From Halieaceae bacterium (GTDB taxonomy: Bacteria; Pseudomonadota; Gammaproteobacteria; Pseudomonadales; Halieaceae): a stretch of DNA of 17,098 bases. The notes under the pieces are model-generated. The model was given only the letters and a program-made list of their open reading frames with translations. It made no database searches and was not told where the DNA came from. The stretch is taken from assembly GCA_009886815.1 (NCBI GenBank), contig QXYP01000212.1, positions 4,527 to 21,624 of the forward strand. Reading direction: 5' to 3'. Below, one piece after another: positions 1-8,031 of the stretch. The number at the start of each line of letters is the position of its first letter. Within the stretch, counting starts at the first letter, position 1. The translations under genes and the position numbers were made by a program.

Positions 1-1230
1 CACGACCTGGCGCTGCAAGAATCACTGTGTGCTGGGCTTCCTTTTGCCCACTTGGCTGCGCGTCAAATACCTCGAGCCGCTGATAACTTCGATTTCTTCG
101 CCGACTACATTGGTCAGATCGCAGGAGAAACCTTTGACCAATTGCACCACTACCGCACGGTGGTTACCCGTCAACCTGTAGGGGTGGCTGCGATTTATAC
201 ACCCTGGAATGCGTGCCTGGCCTTGTCCAGCATGCAGATAGCCTCGTGCATAGCCTTTGGCAACAGCTGTGTCCTCAAGCCTTCTGAATTCGCGCCCCTC
301 GCCGTGCTCCAGCTGGTGCGCTTATTAGAATCAGCAGGACTGCCTTCGGGTGTTGTGAATCTTGTTAACGGTCGAGGTTCTGTCACCGGTGCGGCACTTG
401 CAACAGCAGAGGGAGTCGATCGTATATCGCTCACCGGGCGTGGTAATACCGCACGTGAGATCATGAGTGCCGCCGCTGCGCGGCTGACTCCGGTACATTT
501 TGAGTTGGAGGGTAAGTCAGCCAATATCATCTTCGACGACGCCGACTTTGACCGGGCAATAGACGGAGCACTCGTTAGCGCCTTTGGCAATAGCGGACAA
601 ATTTGCATTGCTGGATCACGAATCCTAGTACAGGCAAGCATTGCAGAGCGCTTTATTGAAGCGTTTGTTGCGCGCACCGAAAACCTGCATATAGGTGATC
701 CGCTAGATAGTAAAACTGAAGTTGGACCTATGGCATTTGCTCAACATCAACAGCAAATTCTTCAATATTTTGCCCGCGCCGAAAATACGGACGCCAGGCT
801 ACTCACGGGTGGACGCGCCATGCCAGAACTTGGCAAGGGCTACTTTGTGGCACCAACTGTCTTTAAAGTTTCCGATAACAGCTCCCCTTTGTGCCAGGAA
901 GAAATTTTTGGACCGGTTGTAACGATTCAAATATTTGACGACGACGAAGAAGCTTGGACGATTGCCAACGATAGCCGCTTCGGTTTAATTGCCTATTGCT
1001 GGACGGAAAGCCTGCACCGCGCCCAAACCTTCCAGCAGAGGGTCAATGCCGGCACTCTCTGGCTAAATACCCCCATCGCTAGGGATCTGCGCGCACCCTT
1101 CGGCGGATTCAAAGAGTCTGGGATAGGTCGGGATGGTCCGCGCCATGCGGCTGACTTCTTTACCGAGGAAAAGGCCACCATCGCAGCCATAGGGAAACCC
1201 GCCACAAGAAGAATGGGCTTAGGCGAGTAA
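1..1230 (+). CDS. NAD(P)-dependent aldehyde dehydrogenase, HpaE-like, 5'-truncated
   Basis: Oxidises an aldehyde to a carboxylate with NAD(P)+. The frame is open from base 1, so the N-terminus lies outside the window; a TTG at 52 is not a credible start because family sequence (HDLALQESLCAGLPFAH) precedes it. Judged by family length, roughly 70-90 residues are missing. Visible are the TPWNA block with the oxyanion Asn, the general-base Glu (codon 502-504) and the nucleophilic Cys in GQICIAGSR (codon 604-606). EEIFGPVV and a C-terminal RDLRAPFGGFKESGIGRDG block follow. That last block resembles 5-carboxymethyl-2-hydroxymuconate and 2-hydroxymuconic semialdehyde dehydrogenases, so a semialdehyde substrate is plausible. 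Two usual glycine/serine motifs are altered: ELGGKS is ELEGKS and FTGS is LTGR. The gene lies 204 bases upstream of a second aldehyde dehydrogenase on the same strand. The family is certain; the substrate is not. Confidence 0.9.
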   Translation, partial: HDLALQESLCAGLPFAHLAARQIPRAADNFDFFADYIGQIAGETFDQLHHYRTVVTRQPVGVAAIYTPWNACLALSSMQIASCIAFGNSCVLKPSEFAPLAVLQLVRLLESAGLPSGVVNLVNGRGSVTGAALATAEGVDRISLTGRGNTAREIMSAAAARLTPVHFELEGKSANIIFDDADFDRAIDGALVSAFGNSGQICIAGSRILVQASIAERFIEAFVARTENLHIGDPLDSKTEVGPMAFAQHQQQILQYFARAENTDARLLTGGRAMPELGKGYFVAPTVFKVSDNSSPLCQEEIFGPVVTIQIFDDDEEAWTIANDSRFGLIAYCWTESLHRAQTFQQRVNAGTLWLNTPIARDLRAPFGGFKESGIGRDGPRHAADFFTEEKATIAAIGKPATRRMGLGE

Positions 1231-1305
1231 ACCTCAGAGAATGACCAGCACAGCCCGGGAGCGTGCGGCTAACAGCAACACGAAGAAGGGGTTTAAAAAA
1301 ATGCG

Positions 1306-1330
1306 ACCGCCCTCGATAATGAGGGCCGGT
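1306..1330. other. Stem-loop between the two aldehyde dehydrogenase genes
   Basis: GCCCTC and GAGGGC pair perfectly around a six-base loop (GATAAT), and flanking ACC/GGT extend the stem if one base is bulged. On the plus strand it is followed by A residues, not T, so it is not a classical terminator for the upstream gene. On the minus strand a T-run follows after three bases. Outer GGGTTT (1289-1294) and AAACCC (1334-1339) could also pair. It may be a transcript-end or processing structure. The rest of the 204-base gap shows no gene. Confidence 0.35.
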
Positions 1331-1434
1331 AAAAAACCCTCCGAGACCGGTTATTAATCCACGCCCGCCATTTTCTGAGCCAGGTTAACGGCTTCATGAC
1401 ATGGGTAAACGATAGACTATAAAGCGAGTATTTC

Positions 1435-2859
1435 ATGGAAAATCTGCAGAAATTTTATATCAACGGTGCCTGGGTCTCTCCAGACTCCACTGCAACGATG
1501 CCGGTTATTAATCCTGCCAATGAAGAGATTATCGCAACGGTAGCCTTGGGCAATGCTGTCGATGTCGATCGGGCCGTGGCCGCGGCCAGTCAAGCTTTTG
1601 CAACATTCTCAATGACATCAAAGCAAGAGCGACTCGCATTACTAGAGCGGATCAAGCAGGTCACCGAGGCCCGGTTTGAGGATTTGGCGCAAGCCATGCG
1701 CGAAGAAATGGGGGCACCCATTACTTTTGCCCGCGAAGCACAGGCCGATGCAGCCATCGGTCACTTGCAGGGCTTTGTCGCTGCCCTGGAAAAACTTGAA
1801 GAAGAAGTTGATCTCGGTAATGGCGATATCTTGGTACGTGAGCCCATTGGGGTTTGTGGCCTAATCACGCCCTGGAACTGGCCTATTAATCAAATAGCGC
1901 TGAAAGTACTCCCCGCACTTGCTGCCGGCTGCACCTGCATCCTTAAGCCCAGTGAGCACACACCCCTCTCCGCAATCATTTACACCGAAATCCTCCATGA
2001 GGCGGGTTGCCCTCCCGGCGTGTTCAATCTTGTTAATGGCGAAGGTCCGGAAGTGGGAACCGCCATGTCACGGCATCCCGACATTCAAATGATGTCTTTT
2101 ACCGGGTCGACTCGAGCAGGTACCGCCGTTACACAAGACTCCGCCGAGTGGGTAAAGCGGGTCACTCTAGAACTTGGAGGTAAGTCCCCCAATTTGGTGT
2201 TTGCCGATAGCGACCTTGAAGAGCGTGTTCAAAACGCAGTCGCCGAATGTATGGCCAACACAGGACAGTCTTGCGATGCACCCACACGGTTACTGGTAGA
2301 GCGAAGCTGCTATGACCAAGTGGTCGAAATAGCCCGTCAGGCGACTATCGCCACGCGAGTGGGTGATCCCACAGAGGAAGGCGACCACATAGGGCCATTA
2401 TTCGATCGTATTCAGTTCGACCGAGTCCAAAATTTAATTGGTGTGGGTATTGATGAAGGTGCTCAGTTACTCGTGGGGGGATTGGGCAAACCCGAAGGAT
2501 TTGAACGTGGTTGGTACGTGAAACCGACGTTATTTACCGACGTAAACAACCAAATGCGTATCGCCCGCGAGGAAGTTTTTGGGCCTGTGCTGGTGATTAT
2601 TCCCTTCGACACCGAAGAAGACGCTATCGCAATCGCCAATGATTCACCCTATGGCCTAGCCGCCTATTTACAAACTGGTGACCCCAGCCGAGCCCGCAGA
2701 GTGGCTAGGCAGTTACGCGCCGGTGCCGTGCATATTAACGGCGGTGCCTACGAGTATGGCTCGCCCTTTGGTGGCTACAAGCAATCGGGGAATGGCCGCG
2801 AAGGCGGGTCGATGGGGCTTGAGGACTACCTTGAAACCAAAATTCTGCATGGCCTATAA
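1435..2859 (+). CDS. NAD(P)-dependent aldehyde dehydrogenase
   Basis: A complete 474-residue aldehyde dehydrogenase, the usual length for the soluble tetrameric/dimeric family. The Rossmann and catalytic motifs are intact: TPWNW with the oxyanion Asn148, FTGSTRAGT, general base Glu246 in LELGGKS, nucleophile Cys280 in NTGQSCDAPTR, and EEVFGPV near 379-385. The C-terminal SPFGGYKQSGNGREGG block completes the fold. It is cytosolic, with no signal peptide. The best Shine-Dalgarno-like element before ATG 1435 is a weak GCGAG. The gene ends inside the loop of a strong bidirectional terminator and faces the DmdA-like gene. Its neighbours (another aldehyde dehydrogenase, a GcvT-fold demethylase and a sodium symporter) suggest a role in catabolism of an imported small molecule. 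The substrate cannot be assigned from the sequence. Confidence 0.93.
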   Translation: MENLQKFYINGAWVSPDSTATMPVINPANEEIIATVALGNAVDVDRAVAAASQAFATFSMTSKQERLALLERIKQVTEARFEDLAQAMREEMGAPITFAREAQADAAIGHLQGFVAALEKLEEEVDLGNGDILVREPIGVCGLITPWNWPINQIALKVLPALAAGCTCILKPSEHTPLSAIIYTEILHEAGCPPGVFNLVNGEGPEVGTAMSRHPDIQMMSFTGSTRAGTAVTQDSAEWVKRVTLELGGKSPNLVFADSDLEERVQNAVAECMANTGQSCDAPTRLLVERSCYDQVVEIARQATIATRVGDPTEEGDHIGPLFDRIQFDRVQNLIGVGIDEGAQLLVGGLGKPEGFERGWYVKPTLFTDVNNQMRIAREEVFGPVLVIIPFDTEEDAIAIANDSPYGLAAYLQTGDPSRARRVARQLRAGAVHINGGAYEYGSPFGGYKQSGNGREGGSMGLEDYLETKILHGL

Positions 2860-2876
2860 GCGGCCATGCAAATTTT
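2839..2876. terminator. Bidirectional intrinsic terminator
   Basis: TGCATGGCC (2846-2854) pairs perfectly with GGCCATGCA (2862-2870) around a seven-base loop, TATAAGC. If C2845 is bulged, AAAATT (2839-2844) also pairs with AATTTT (2871-2876), giving 15 base pairs. Both strands end in a T-rich tail, so it can terminate the plus-strand aldehyde dehydrogenase, whose stop codon lies partly in the loop, and the convergent minus-strand DmdA-like gene ending at 2901. This is seen directly in the sequence; function is inferred. Confidence 0.75.
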
Positions 2877-2900
2877 AAAGAGTCTCTAGACAGATTCTGG

Positions 2901-4013
2901 CTAGCTAGACCAATCGTTGTCGGCTACCCAAAGGTCTCTAGCGCCTTCAGGAGTGAGAACTACGGCCCTGGCACCTTTTTCACAGCTGTCCACGGGTAAA
3001 TAGCCAAAACCGATGTTTTGATTAAGCCTAGGTGAGTAAACAGCGCTGGTGACCGTTCCAATATTTTCACCCGCGGCCCCCTGGATGGTGTAAACCGTCC
3101 GCGGATTCGCGACAGGCTCACCTGCGATGACCAGCTTAACCAATCGATGGGTCACCCCCTCTTCAGCAATGGCCTCTAAAGCAGCACGACCCAAGTAGTC
3201 AGCCGATTTACCCAATTTAAAAAAGCGATCGAGCCCGGCTTCTAGGGGATTGTTATCTAAAGTCATATCGTTGCCGTAGGACAATAACCCACTTTCAATA
3301 CGCTCAATAAGGTTGGGGCAACCCGCTCGCACCTGAAGATCTTCCCCAGCGGCTGCCAAGGTGTCCCACAGTGTCACGCCCGAATCTGGCTCCTGAAGAT
3401 AAATTTCATAGCCGCCCTGACCACTCCAGCCCGTGCGCGCCACCACCACCGGGGTACCGGCAATTTCAGTTTCCACAAAGCGAAAAAACTTGAGCTCGCG
3501 AATCGAATCGCCAAGAACCCGACTCAAAAGGTCGGCAGATTTTGGCCCCTGAATCGACATTGGAAAAACATTGGGATCAAAAACACGAACATCAAAACCT
3601 TTACCCAGTGCCAGCCCCTTGGCCCAGAGCAAGACATCGGAATCTGACAGTGAAATCCAGAAGCGGTCATCGGCCAAACGCAAGATCAGTGGATCGTTGA
3701 TGATGCCTCCCGCCTCGTCAATAAGCGGCGTATAAATACACTGCCCAACCTGGCAGCGAGACACATCACGAGGCGTTAGGTACTCGACAAAATTGGCTGC
3801 ATCTGGGCCCTGCACCTCCACTTGCACCTGGCAGGCGACATCCCATAGCTGTACGTGCTCACGCAAATGCCAATAGTCGGCTTCGAGGGATTCATAACAG
3901 GTGGGCAAGACTAGATGATTATAAACCGATGCCGACTTTGAACCCTCCAGAGAGCGTAATTCAAAGGGGGATACACGTAGGCGCCTAGAGAAGGAAATAA
4001 CGGGTGCATTCAT
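2901..4013 (-). CDS. dmdA: DmdA-like aminomethyltransferase-fold demethylase (putative DMSP demethylase)
   Basis: A 370-residue GcvT-fold protein, with a folate-binding aminomethyltransferase domain at about 30-270 and a C-terminal beta-barrel at about 285-365. It carries blocks that I associate with dimethylsulfoniopropionate demethylase: SRRLR at the N-terminus, YNHLVLP, LWDVA, NDPLIL, ARTGWSGQGGYEIY and CPNLIERIESGLLSYGND (233-249). Its length matches DmdA (about 369). DmdA transfers a methyl from DMSP to tetrahydrofolate, giving methylmercaptopropionate. ATG 4013 is preferred over the longer frame to 4139 because AAGAG precedes it at good spacing and the upstream residues do not look like the family. 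A possible -10 (TACAAT on the minus strand) lies at 4030-4035. The gene is divergent from the symporter. It could instead act on a related methylated amine such as a betaine or glycine derivative; the exact substrate is unproven. Confidence 0.78.
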   Translation of the reverse strand: MNAPVISFSRRLRVSPFELRSLEGSKSASVYNHLVLPTCYESLEADYWHLREHVQLWDVACQVQVEVQGPDAANFVEYLTPRDVSRCQVGQCIYTPLIDEAGGIINDPLILRLADDRFWISLSDSDVLLWAKGLALGKGFDVRVFDPNVFPMSIQGPKSADLLSRVLGDSIRELKFFRFVETEIAGTPVVVARTGWSGQGGYEIYLQEPDSGVTLWDTLAAAGEDLQVRAGCPNLIERIESGLLSYGNDMTLDNNPLEAGLDRFFKLGKSADYLGRAALEAIAEEGVTHRLVKLVIAGEPVANPRTVYTIQGAAGENIGTVTSAVYSPRLNQNIGFGYLPVDSCEKGARAVVLTPEGARDLWVADNDWSS

Positions 4014-4141
4014 GGCCGTACTCTTTTTTATTGTAGATAAATCAATAGGTGTTTTTATCGACGCACTACCGAAATAGTGGCACTCCCGATTTGGCGAATA
4101 ATGCGCCCCTTGGAGGCCTCCATGCAATAGGCTCAACACCC

Positions 4142-4169
4142 TTTAGATTTGGTAATTTTGCTGCATAAT
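4142..4169 (+). promoter_or_regulatory. Candidate promoter upstream of the symporter
   Basis: TTTAGA (4142-4147) and CATAAT (4164-4169) are separated by 16 bases, giving about 4/6 and 5/6 matches to sigma-70 elements. It lies in the divergent region between the DmdA-like gene and the symporter and points toward the symporter. It is only a match to consensus. Confidence 0.3.
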
Positions 4170-4266
4170 GTAAAAGTCGACAGACGCTTCAGAAATAGCG
4201 CTGCGACCTACAAAGCCCCCCATAAAAACAAGGTAGCTGTAGCCATGAGTCACTTGCTGTCACCCG

Positions 4267-4593
4267 ATGACTGGAGTTATCCAGTACCCACGACATTCGG
4301 GTCAGCACCAGCCCATCAAGGATCGACGAATATCGTTGCTTTACCCGCCGTTATACGCGGCATTGCTTCCATATTTAGACAAAAAGCGTCTACTTGGACG
4401 CGTACTCTCCCATGGAAAGGCCATCGATTGGAAAGCTTTTACCCCGCGTTTTTTGCTCGGCTCAATGAGCTGGACAGTCCGCATTTTCCCGTGGACCTTG
4501 GTGCTGCACGATCTGGCACCCCCGAACCAGAGAAAAAGGGGCGCTTTTATGTCGCTGCCACTGGCCAGAGTGGCTGCCTCAACAAATTGTTAA
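4267..4593 (+). CDS. Doubtful small ORF upstream of the symporter
   Basis: The stretch 4140-4609 has no recognisable gene but holds two overlapping open frames. One (4267-4593, 108 residues) has the more coding-like third-position composition and reads LYPPLYAALLPYL followed by a basic segment and WTVRIFPWTLVL. The other runs to 4610, could start at ATG 4245 or 4149, and its TAA overlaps the symporter ATG (TAATG), which would allow translational coupling. I recognise neither protein. The stretch may be a small unknown gene, a decayed gene with a frameshift, or a long leader. Only one of the frames, at most, should be real. Confidence 0.25.
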   Translation: MTGVIQYPRHSGQHQPIKDRRISLLYPPLYAALLPYLDKKRLLGRVLSHGKAIDWKAFTPRFLLGSMSWTVRIFPWTLVLHDLAPPNQRKRGAFMSLPLARVAASTNC

Positions 4594-4609
4594 TGGCGGT
4601 ATATGCCTA

Positions 4610-6367
4610 ATGGATAGCTTTAGCCTAACGATGGTAGTGAGTGTCATGGTTTATCTCGGCACCGGCTGGTACGCAGGCCGTAAAGTGCGGCATCTCGACG
4701 ACTACTTTGTTGCTGGGCGCAACGCACCCACGTTATTAATACTGGGCACCTTGATTGCCAGCTTCATGAGCACCAATGGCTTTATCGGCGAAGCCGGTAT
4801 GTCCTATCAGGGACACGGGCCCCTCATTATTATCATGACCGCTGTAAACTGTATGGGCTATGTCCTAGGCGCTCTATTTTTTGGTCGCTACCTACGCCGC
4901 AGCCAATCGCTGACCGTGCCCGCCTTTTTTGGCGCGCGCTTTCAAAGTCAGCGAATCCAGTCTCTGGCAGGGCTTTCTATTGTGGTGGGGCTCAGTGGCT
5001 ACCTGCTGGCCGTCACCTGGGGCGTTGCCTTGGTCGTTATGCAAATGACTGAGCTCTCTGAGCCCATCGCTATTATTCTGGTTTGGAGCAGCTACACACT
5101 GTTCACCCTCTACTCCGGATCCAAGGGTGTCATTTTGACAGATACCCTCATGTTCATCTTGTTCACGTCAGTCGCGGTTGTGGCGCTTGCCTTTATGGTC
5201 AGTGCCAACGGCGGCTGGTTTGCCAGCATTGAAGCTCTAGCCGTCTTTGAAGCCAAGCCCGATATTATTGCCTGGCACGGTGTCGTGGGGCCTGAAACCA
5301 GTTGGGAGACTCCGGGGCAGGCACTGCTTTGGGCATTGATTTTGGGCGTTGCATGGGGCGTGGTGGTGGCAGTAAGCCCCTGGCAGTCCAGCCGCTATCT
5401 GATGGCTCGAAACGAACATGTCGTTATTCGGTCGGCCTGTGGCGCAGCCATCACCATGTTGCTGTTGTATCTGGTCACCACTTTCTGTGCCGCCATCGTC
5501 AATCTCAGTAATCCCGACATAGACCCCGCGGAAAGCGTCATTATTTGGGCCGCTATGAATCAAATCCCCACCATGGTCGGGGCGCTGCTGGTGTGCGGCA
5601 TCTTGGCGGCGGGGCTCTCTTCGGCCTCAACCTTCTTGTCTCTGGTCGGCTTTAGCGTAAGCAATGACATACTCAAGCTGCCAAAGAACGATAAAATACA
5701 GTTACGGGTCACCCGTTTAACCATGCTGGCGATTGGCCTGATCGTGATAACCCTAGCTTTGGCTCTGCCCAGTAATATTTTCTGGATAACCTACTTCGCC
5801 GGGCCTTTATTTGCCTCGTCTTGGGGCGCCGTTGCCTTCATGAGTATCTGGAGCTCAAAGATCACTGAAGCTGGCGCATTTTGGGGTATGGCAACGGGCT
5901 TTATCGTCAACGTGGTGATGAACCTTTTATCGTTGAACGACCTGGTCGACTGGCCCGTTATTTTTGACCCCATTTTAGTGGGTGCCTGCGCCAGTTTTCT
6001 GGCCGTGGTCACGGTCTCAAGATTTGGCCAGGTTACTGCCAAAGAGGCCAATTACCGAAAGGCCCTCCATGAGGTGCCTAATGATGAGTATGACGCCGGT
6101 AAAGTGCGCCAAACCTTAATCTGGCCAGCCATCATGACGCTGGTAGGTGTCGCCACCATGGGCATGCTCTACTTCTTCTATGCCAAGCCTTATTCGCAAG
6201 CACAGCAGACGTACTCGGGAGAGCAGGTCACCCTCGCCAGTGGCGAAACCCTTCTGGCCCTCAGTTATGGACTACCGCTCATCATTGCGGGCATTCTTGT
6301 TTGGCTGGCTGTTAAGAAATTTTACGCAAGGCCTGAGCACAGCGACACACACACCGACCGTGTCTGA
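4610..6367 (+). CDS. Sodium:solute symporter (SSS family)
   Basis: An inner-membrane secondary transporter of 585 residues that couples Na+ entry to solute uptake. The N-terminus has the family pattern: a first membrane segment, then DDYFVAGRN (30-38) and the broken helix TLIASFMSTNGFIGEAG (about 47-63). Some twelve or more further hydrophobic segments follow, and the SSS signature GLSSASTFLSLVGF lies at 335-348. The last segment is near 550-567 (LPLIIAGILVWLAVKKFY) and the tail is polar. The ATG at 4610 overlaps the stop of an upstream open frame (TAATG), and only a weak GGCGG element precedes it. The substrate is not readable. Placement opposite a DmdA-like demethylase and near two aldehyde dehydrogenases suggests an organic osmolyte or carboxylate. 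The BCCT transporters more often linked with DMSP/betaine are a different family. Confidence 0.93.
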   Translation: MDSFSLTMVVSVMVYLGTGWYAGRKVRHLDDYFVAGRNAPTLLILGTLIASFMSTNGFIGEAGMSYQGHGPLIIIMTAVNCMGYVLGALFFGRYLRRSQSLTVPAFFGARFQSQRIQSLAGLSIVVGLSGYLLAVTWGVALVVMQMTELSEPIAIILVWSSYTLFTLYSGSKGVILTDTLMFILFTSVAVVALAFMVSANGGWFASIEALAVFEAKPDIIAWHGVVGPETSWETPGQALLWALILGVAWGVVVAVSPWQSSRYLMARNEHVVIRSACGAAITMLLLYLVTTFCAAIVNLSNPDIDPAESVIIWAAMNQIPTMVGALLVCGILAAGLSSASTFLSLVGFSVSNDILKLPKNDKIQLRVTRLTMLAIGLIVITLALALPSNIFWITYFAGPLFASSWGAVAFMSIWSSKITEAGAFWGMATGFIVNVVMNLLSLNDLVDWPVIFDPILVGACASFLAVVTVSRFGQVTAKEANYRKALHEVPNDEYDAGKVRQTLIWPAIMTLVGVATMGMLYFFYAKPYSQAQQTYSGEQVTLASGETLLALSYGLPLIIAGILVWLAVKKFYARPEHSDTHTDRV

Positions 6368-6384
6368 GGCTCCCGTTGAGGCCA

Positions 6385-6406
6385 GAACTCCCCGCTCATG
6401 GAGTTC
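6385..6406. terminator. Possible terminator hairpin between convergent genes
   Basis: GAACTCC (6385-6391) pairs perfectly with GGAGTTC (6400-6406) around an eight-base loop. It lies 18 bases after the symporter stop and in the gap to the convergent MscS gene. No T-run follows on either strand, so it is a weak intrinsic terminator at best. Confidence 0.4.
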
Positions 6407-6474
6407 GGTTAAGCAAACACAATCGCCTTATTGAGGGCCTCGCATTAAGCAAAATCCTTTGGGCCTTGCGCACG

Positions 6475-7311
6475 TTAAGCGTCGCCAGCGCCCGCCGCAT
6501 TTTTGGGAATATGGATGTCCATTTGCGGGTAAGGGATCGATAGGCCCTGCGCGTCGAATTCAAGCTTAACCTTTTCAGTGGTATCCCAAAGCACAGGCCA
6601 GTAGTCGGCATTTTTTACCCAAGGCCTCACGATAAAATTGACCGAAAAATCAGCCAGTTCAGACACAGCTACCACCGGCTCGGGCTCAGACAGGACGCGC
6701 TCGTCAGCCAAAATAATAGTGCGCAGCAGTTCCTTCGCCTGTTCTAAGTCATCGTCGTAATCAATCCCAAAAACCATGTCGACGCGACGCGTGCTGCGCT
6801 TCGAATAGTTGGTAATGATGCCGCCGTAAATAACGCCATTAGGCACAATCAGTTCCCGATTGTCTCCGGTTCGCAATACCGAACTAAAAATACCGATGTT
6901 TTCGACAACGCCTGCAACTCCCGCTAACTCTACAAAATCACCCGCTTTAAAAGGCCTAAAGACAATCAACATGACCCCTGCGGCAAAGTTTTGCAGAGAG
7001 TTTTGTAACGCCAAGCCCACGGCGAGGCCCGCCGCGCCTAACAGTGCAATTAACGAAGTGGTATCGACCCCCAGTTGATTCAGGGCTGCAATAGTGACAA
7101 ACAGCATTAACAGCGCTTTAACAATGGACGTGACAAAAGTGATGAGGATGTCATCCATACGCGACTTTTTGAGCAGGGCAATGACGACGTTGGTCAGGGT
7201 GCCAGCCAGCCATTTTCCGACCAGAAAAATAGCCAAAGCCAACGCAATATTGGCCGCATAGGGAACAATATACGCATCTGCAATGGCGCTAATATTGAGT
7301 TCTTCAAACAT
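6475..7311 (-). CDS. mscS: Small-conductance mechanosensitive channel MscS
   Basis: Inner-membrane heptameric channel that opens under membrane tension and releases solutes during hypo-osmotic shock. At 278 residues it is close in length and sequence to E. coli MscS (286). Three membrane helices occupy roughly residues 18-110. The Gly/Ala-rich pore helix reads AAGLAVGLALQNSLQNFAAG and is followed by FRPFKAGD. The cytoplasmic beta domain holds IVPNGVIYGGIITNYS, and the C-terminal alpha/beta domain ends FDAQGLSIPYPQMDIHIP. A strong AGGAGG lies seven bases before the ATG at 7311. It is convergent with the symporter. The 199 bases separating it from the VOC gene upstream show no gene or clear terminator, so the two could share a transcript. 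The assignment is secure. Confidence 0.96.
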   Translation of the reverse strand: MFEELNISAIADAYIVPYAANIALALAIFLVGKWLAGTLTNVVIALLKKSRMDDILITFVTSIVKALLMLFVTIAALNQLGVDTTSLIALLGAAGLAVGLALQNSLQNFAAGVMLIVFRPFKAGDFVELAGVAGVVENIGIFSSVLRTGDNRELIVPNGVIYGGIITNYSKRSTRRVDMVFGIDYDDDLEQAKELLRTIILADERVLSEPEPVVAVSELADFSVNFIVRPWVKNADYWPVLWDTTEKVKLEFDAQGLSIPYPQMDIHIPKNAAGAGDA

Positions 7312-7510
7312 CTCAATGCCTCCTACTGTCTAAATTCCATCGATGGAAGAAAAGCGCTCTCAGTGCCAAATCATCGACACCAGCCTCGGTGAGCCCTTGG
7401 CTTGCTGCGGTCAATGCTGGTTAGGGCTCGCGGTGATGGCGGTCTTAACGCCCATCCCGTGGCCATAATTTTAAGTCAACAATGCAAACGCTTAAAACGC
7501 TGAGCCTCTA

Positions 7511-7888
7511 CTAAACCCTAACTAAAGCGCAAATCTTGTTTCCCGACGGATCACGCAGATAGGCTAAATACAGTGGACCCATGCCACCCTCACGAACACC
7601 CGGAGGCTCTTCGCAGGTTACACCGCCACTGGCCAGGCCCGCCGCATGCCAAGCGTCAGCTGCTTCGGTCGTCGCCGCCGCAAAGCCGATGGTAGAGCCA
7701 TTGCCATGACCGGCAGGATTGCCATCGATGGGTTGGCTCAGGGCAAAAATGCCCGTGTCTGTCATATAAAACACCCGTCCCTTCTCATCGATAACACCGG
7801 GGCCGCAGCCCAGAGCGCCCAATGTTGCGTCATAGAACGCCTTGGACGCTTCGATATCATTGGCACCGATCATAATGTGGCTGAACAT
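7511..7888 (-). CDS. VOC-family (glyoxalase/dioxygenase-fold) protein
   Basis: A 125-residue single-domain protein with paired beta-alpha-beta-beta-beta modules. It starts MFSHIMIGANDIEASKAFYDATLGALG, which is typical of the glyoxalase/bleomycin-resistance fold, and ends YLRDPSGNKICAL. His4 and His61 (AGHGNGSTIGF) are candidate metal ligands; the usual final acidic ligand near the end is not obvious. Family members include lyases, dioxygenases and binding proteins, so the function cannot be named. AAGGAAA precedes the ATG at good spacing. It lies downstream of the S9 peptidase gene on the same strand, after a likely terminator. Confidence 0.85.
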   Translation of the reverse strand: MFSHIMIGANDIEASKAFYDATLGALGCGPGVIDEKGRVFYMTDTGIFALSQPIDGNPAGHGNGSTIGFAAATTEAADAWHAAGLASGGVTCEEPPGVREGGMGPLYLAYLRDPSGNKICALVRV

Positions 7889-8000
7889 AACGCTTTCCTT
7901 TTATTGAGCTGTTGAGTGAGTCTTTGTCTCGTCAAAATCTTAGAACTACAAGGTGAGCGCGATCGTAAATCGAACGCCCAACCATGTCACATCCTTTGTA

Positions 8001-8031
8001 TAAAAAACGCCATGGCGCCATTACCGGGCGT
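8001..8031 (-). terminator. Likely intrinsic terminator of the S9 peptidase gene
   Basis: Read on the minus strand, ACGCC (8031-8027) pairs with GGCGT (8011-8007) and a run of T follows (8007-8002). The enclosed bases contain ATGGCGCCAT, which can fold on itself. It overlaps the peptidase stop codon. The stem is short, so strength is uncertain. Confidence 0.45.

Noticed and set aside
195..677. 160-residue open frame antisense to the first aldehyde dehydrogenase
   Set aside because: It lies fully opposite a gene with intact catalytic motifs and has no family features; it is a shadow frame.
4014..4139. 42-codon N-terminal extension of the DmdA-like protein
   Set aside because: The family N-terminus (SRRLR close to the start) and the AAGAG before ATG 4013 support the shorter form.
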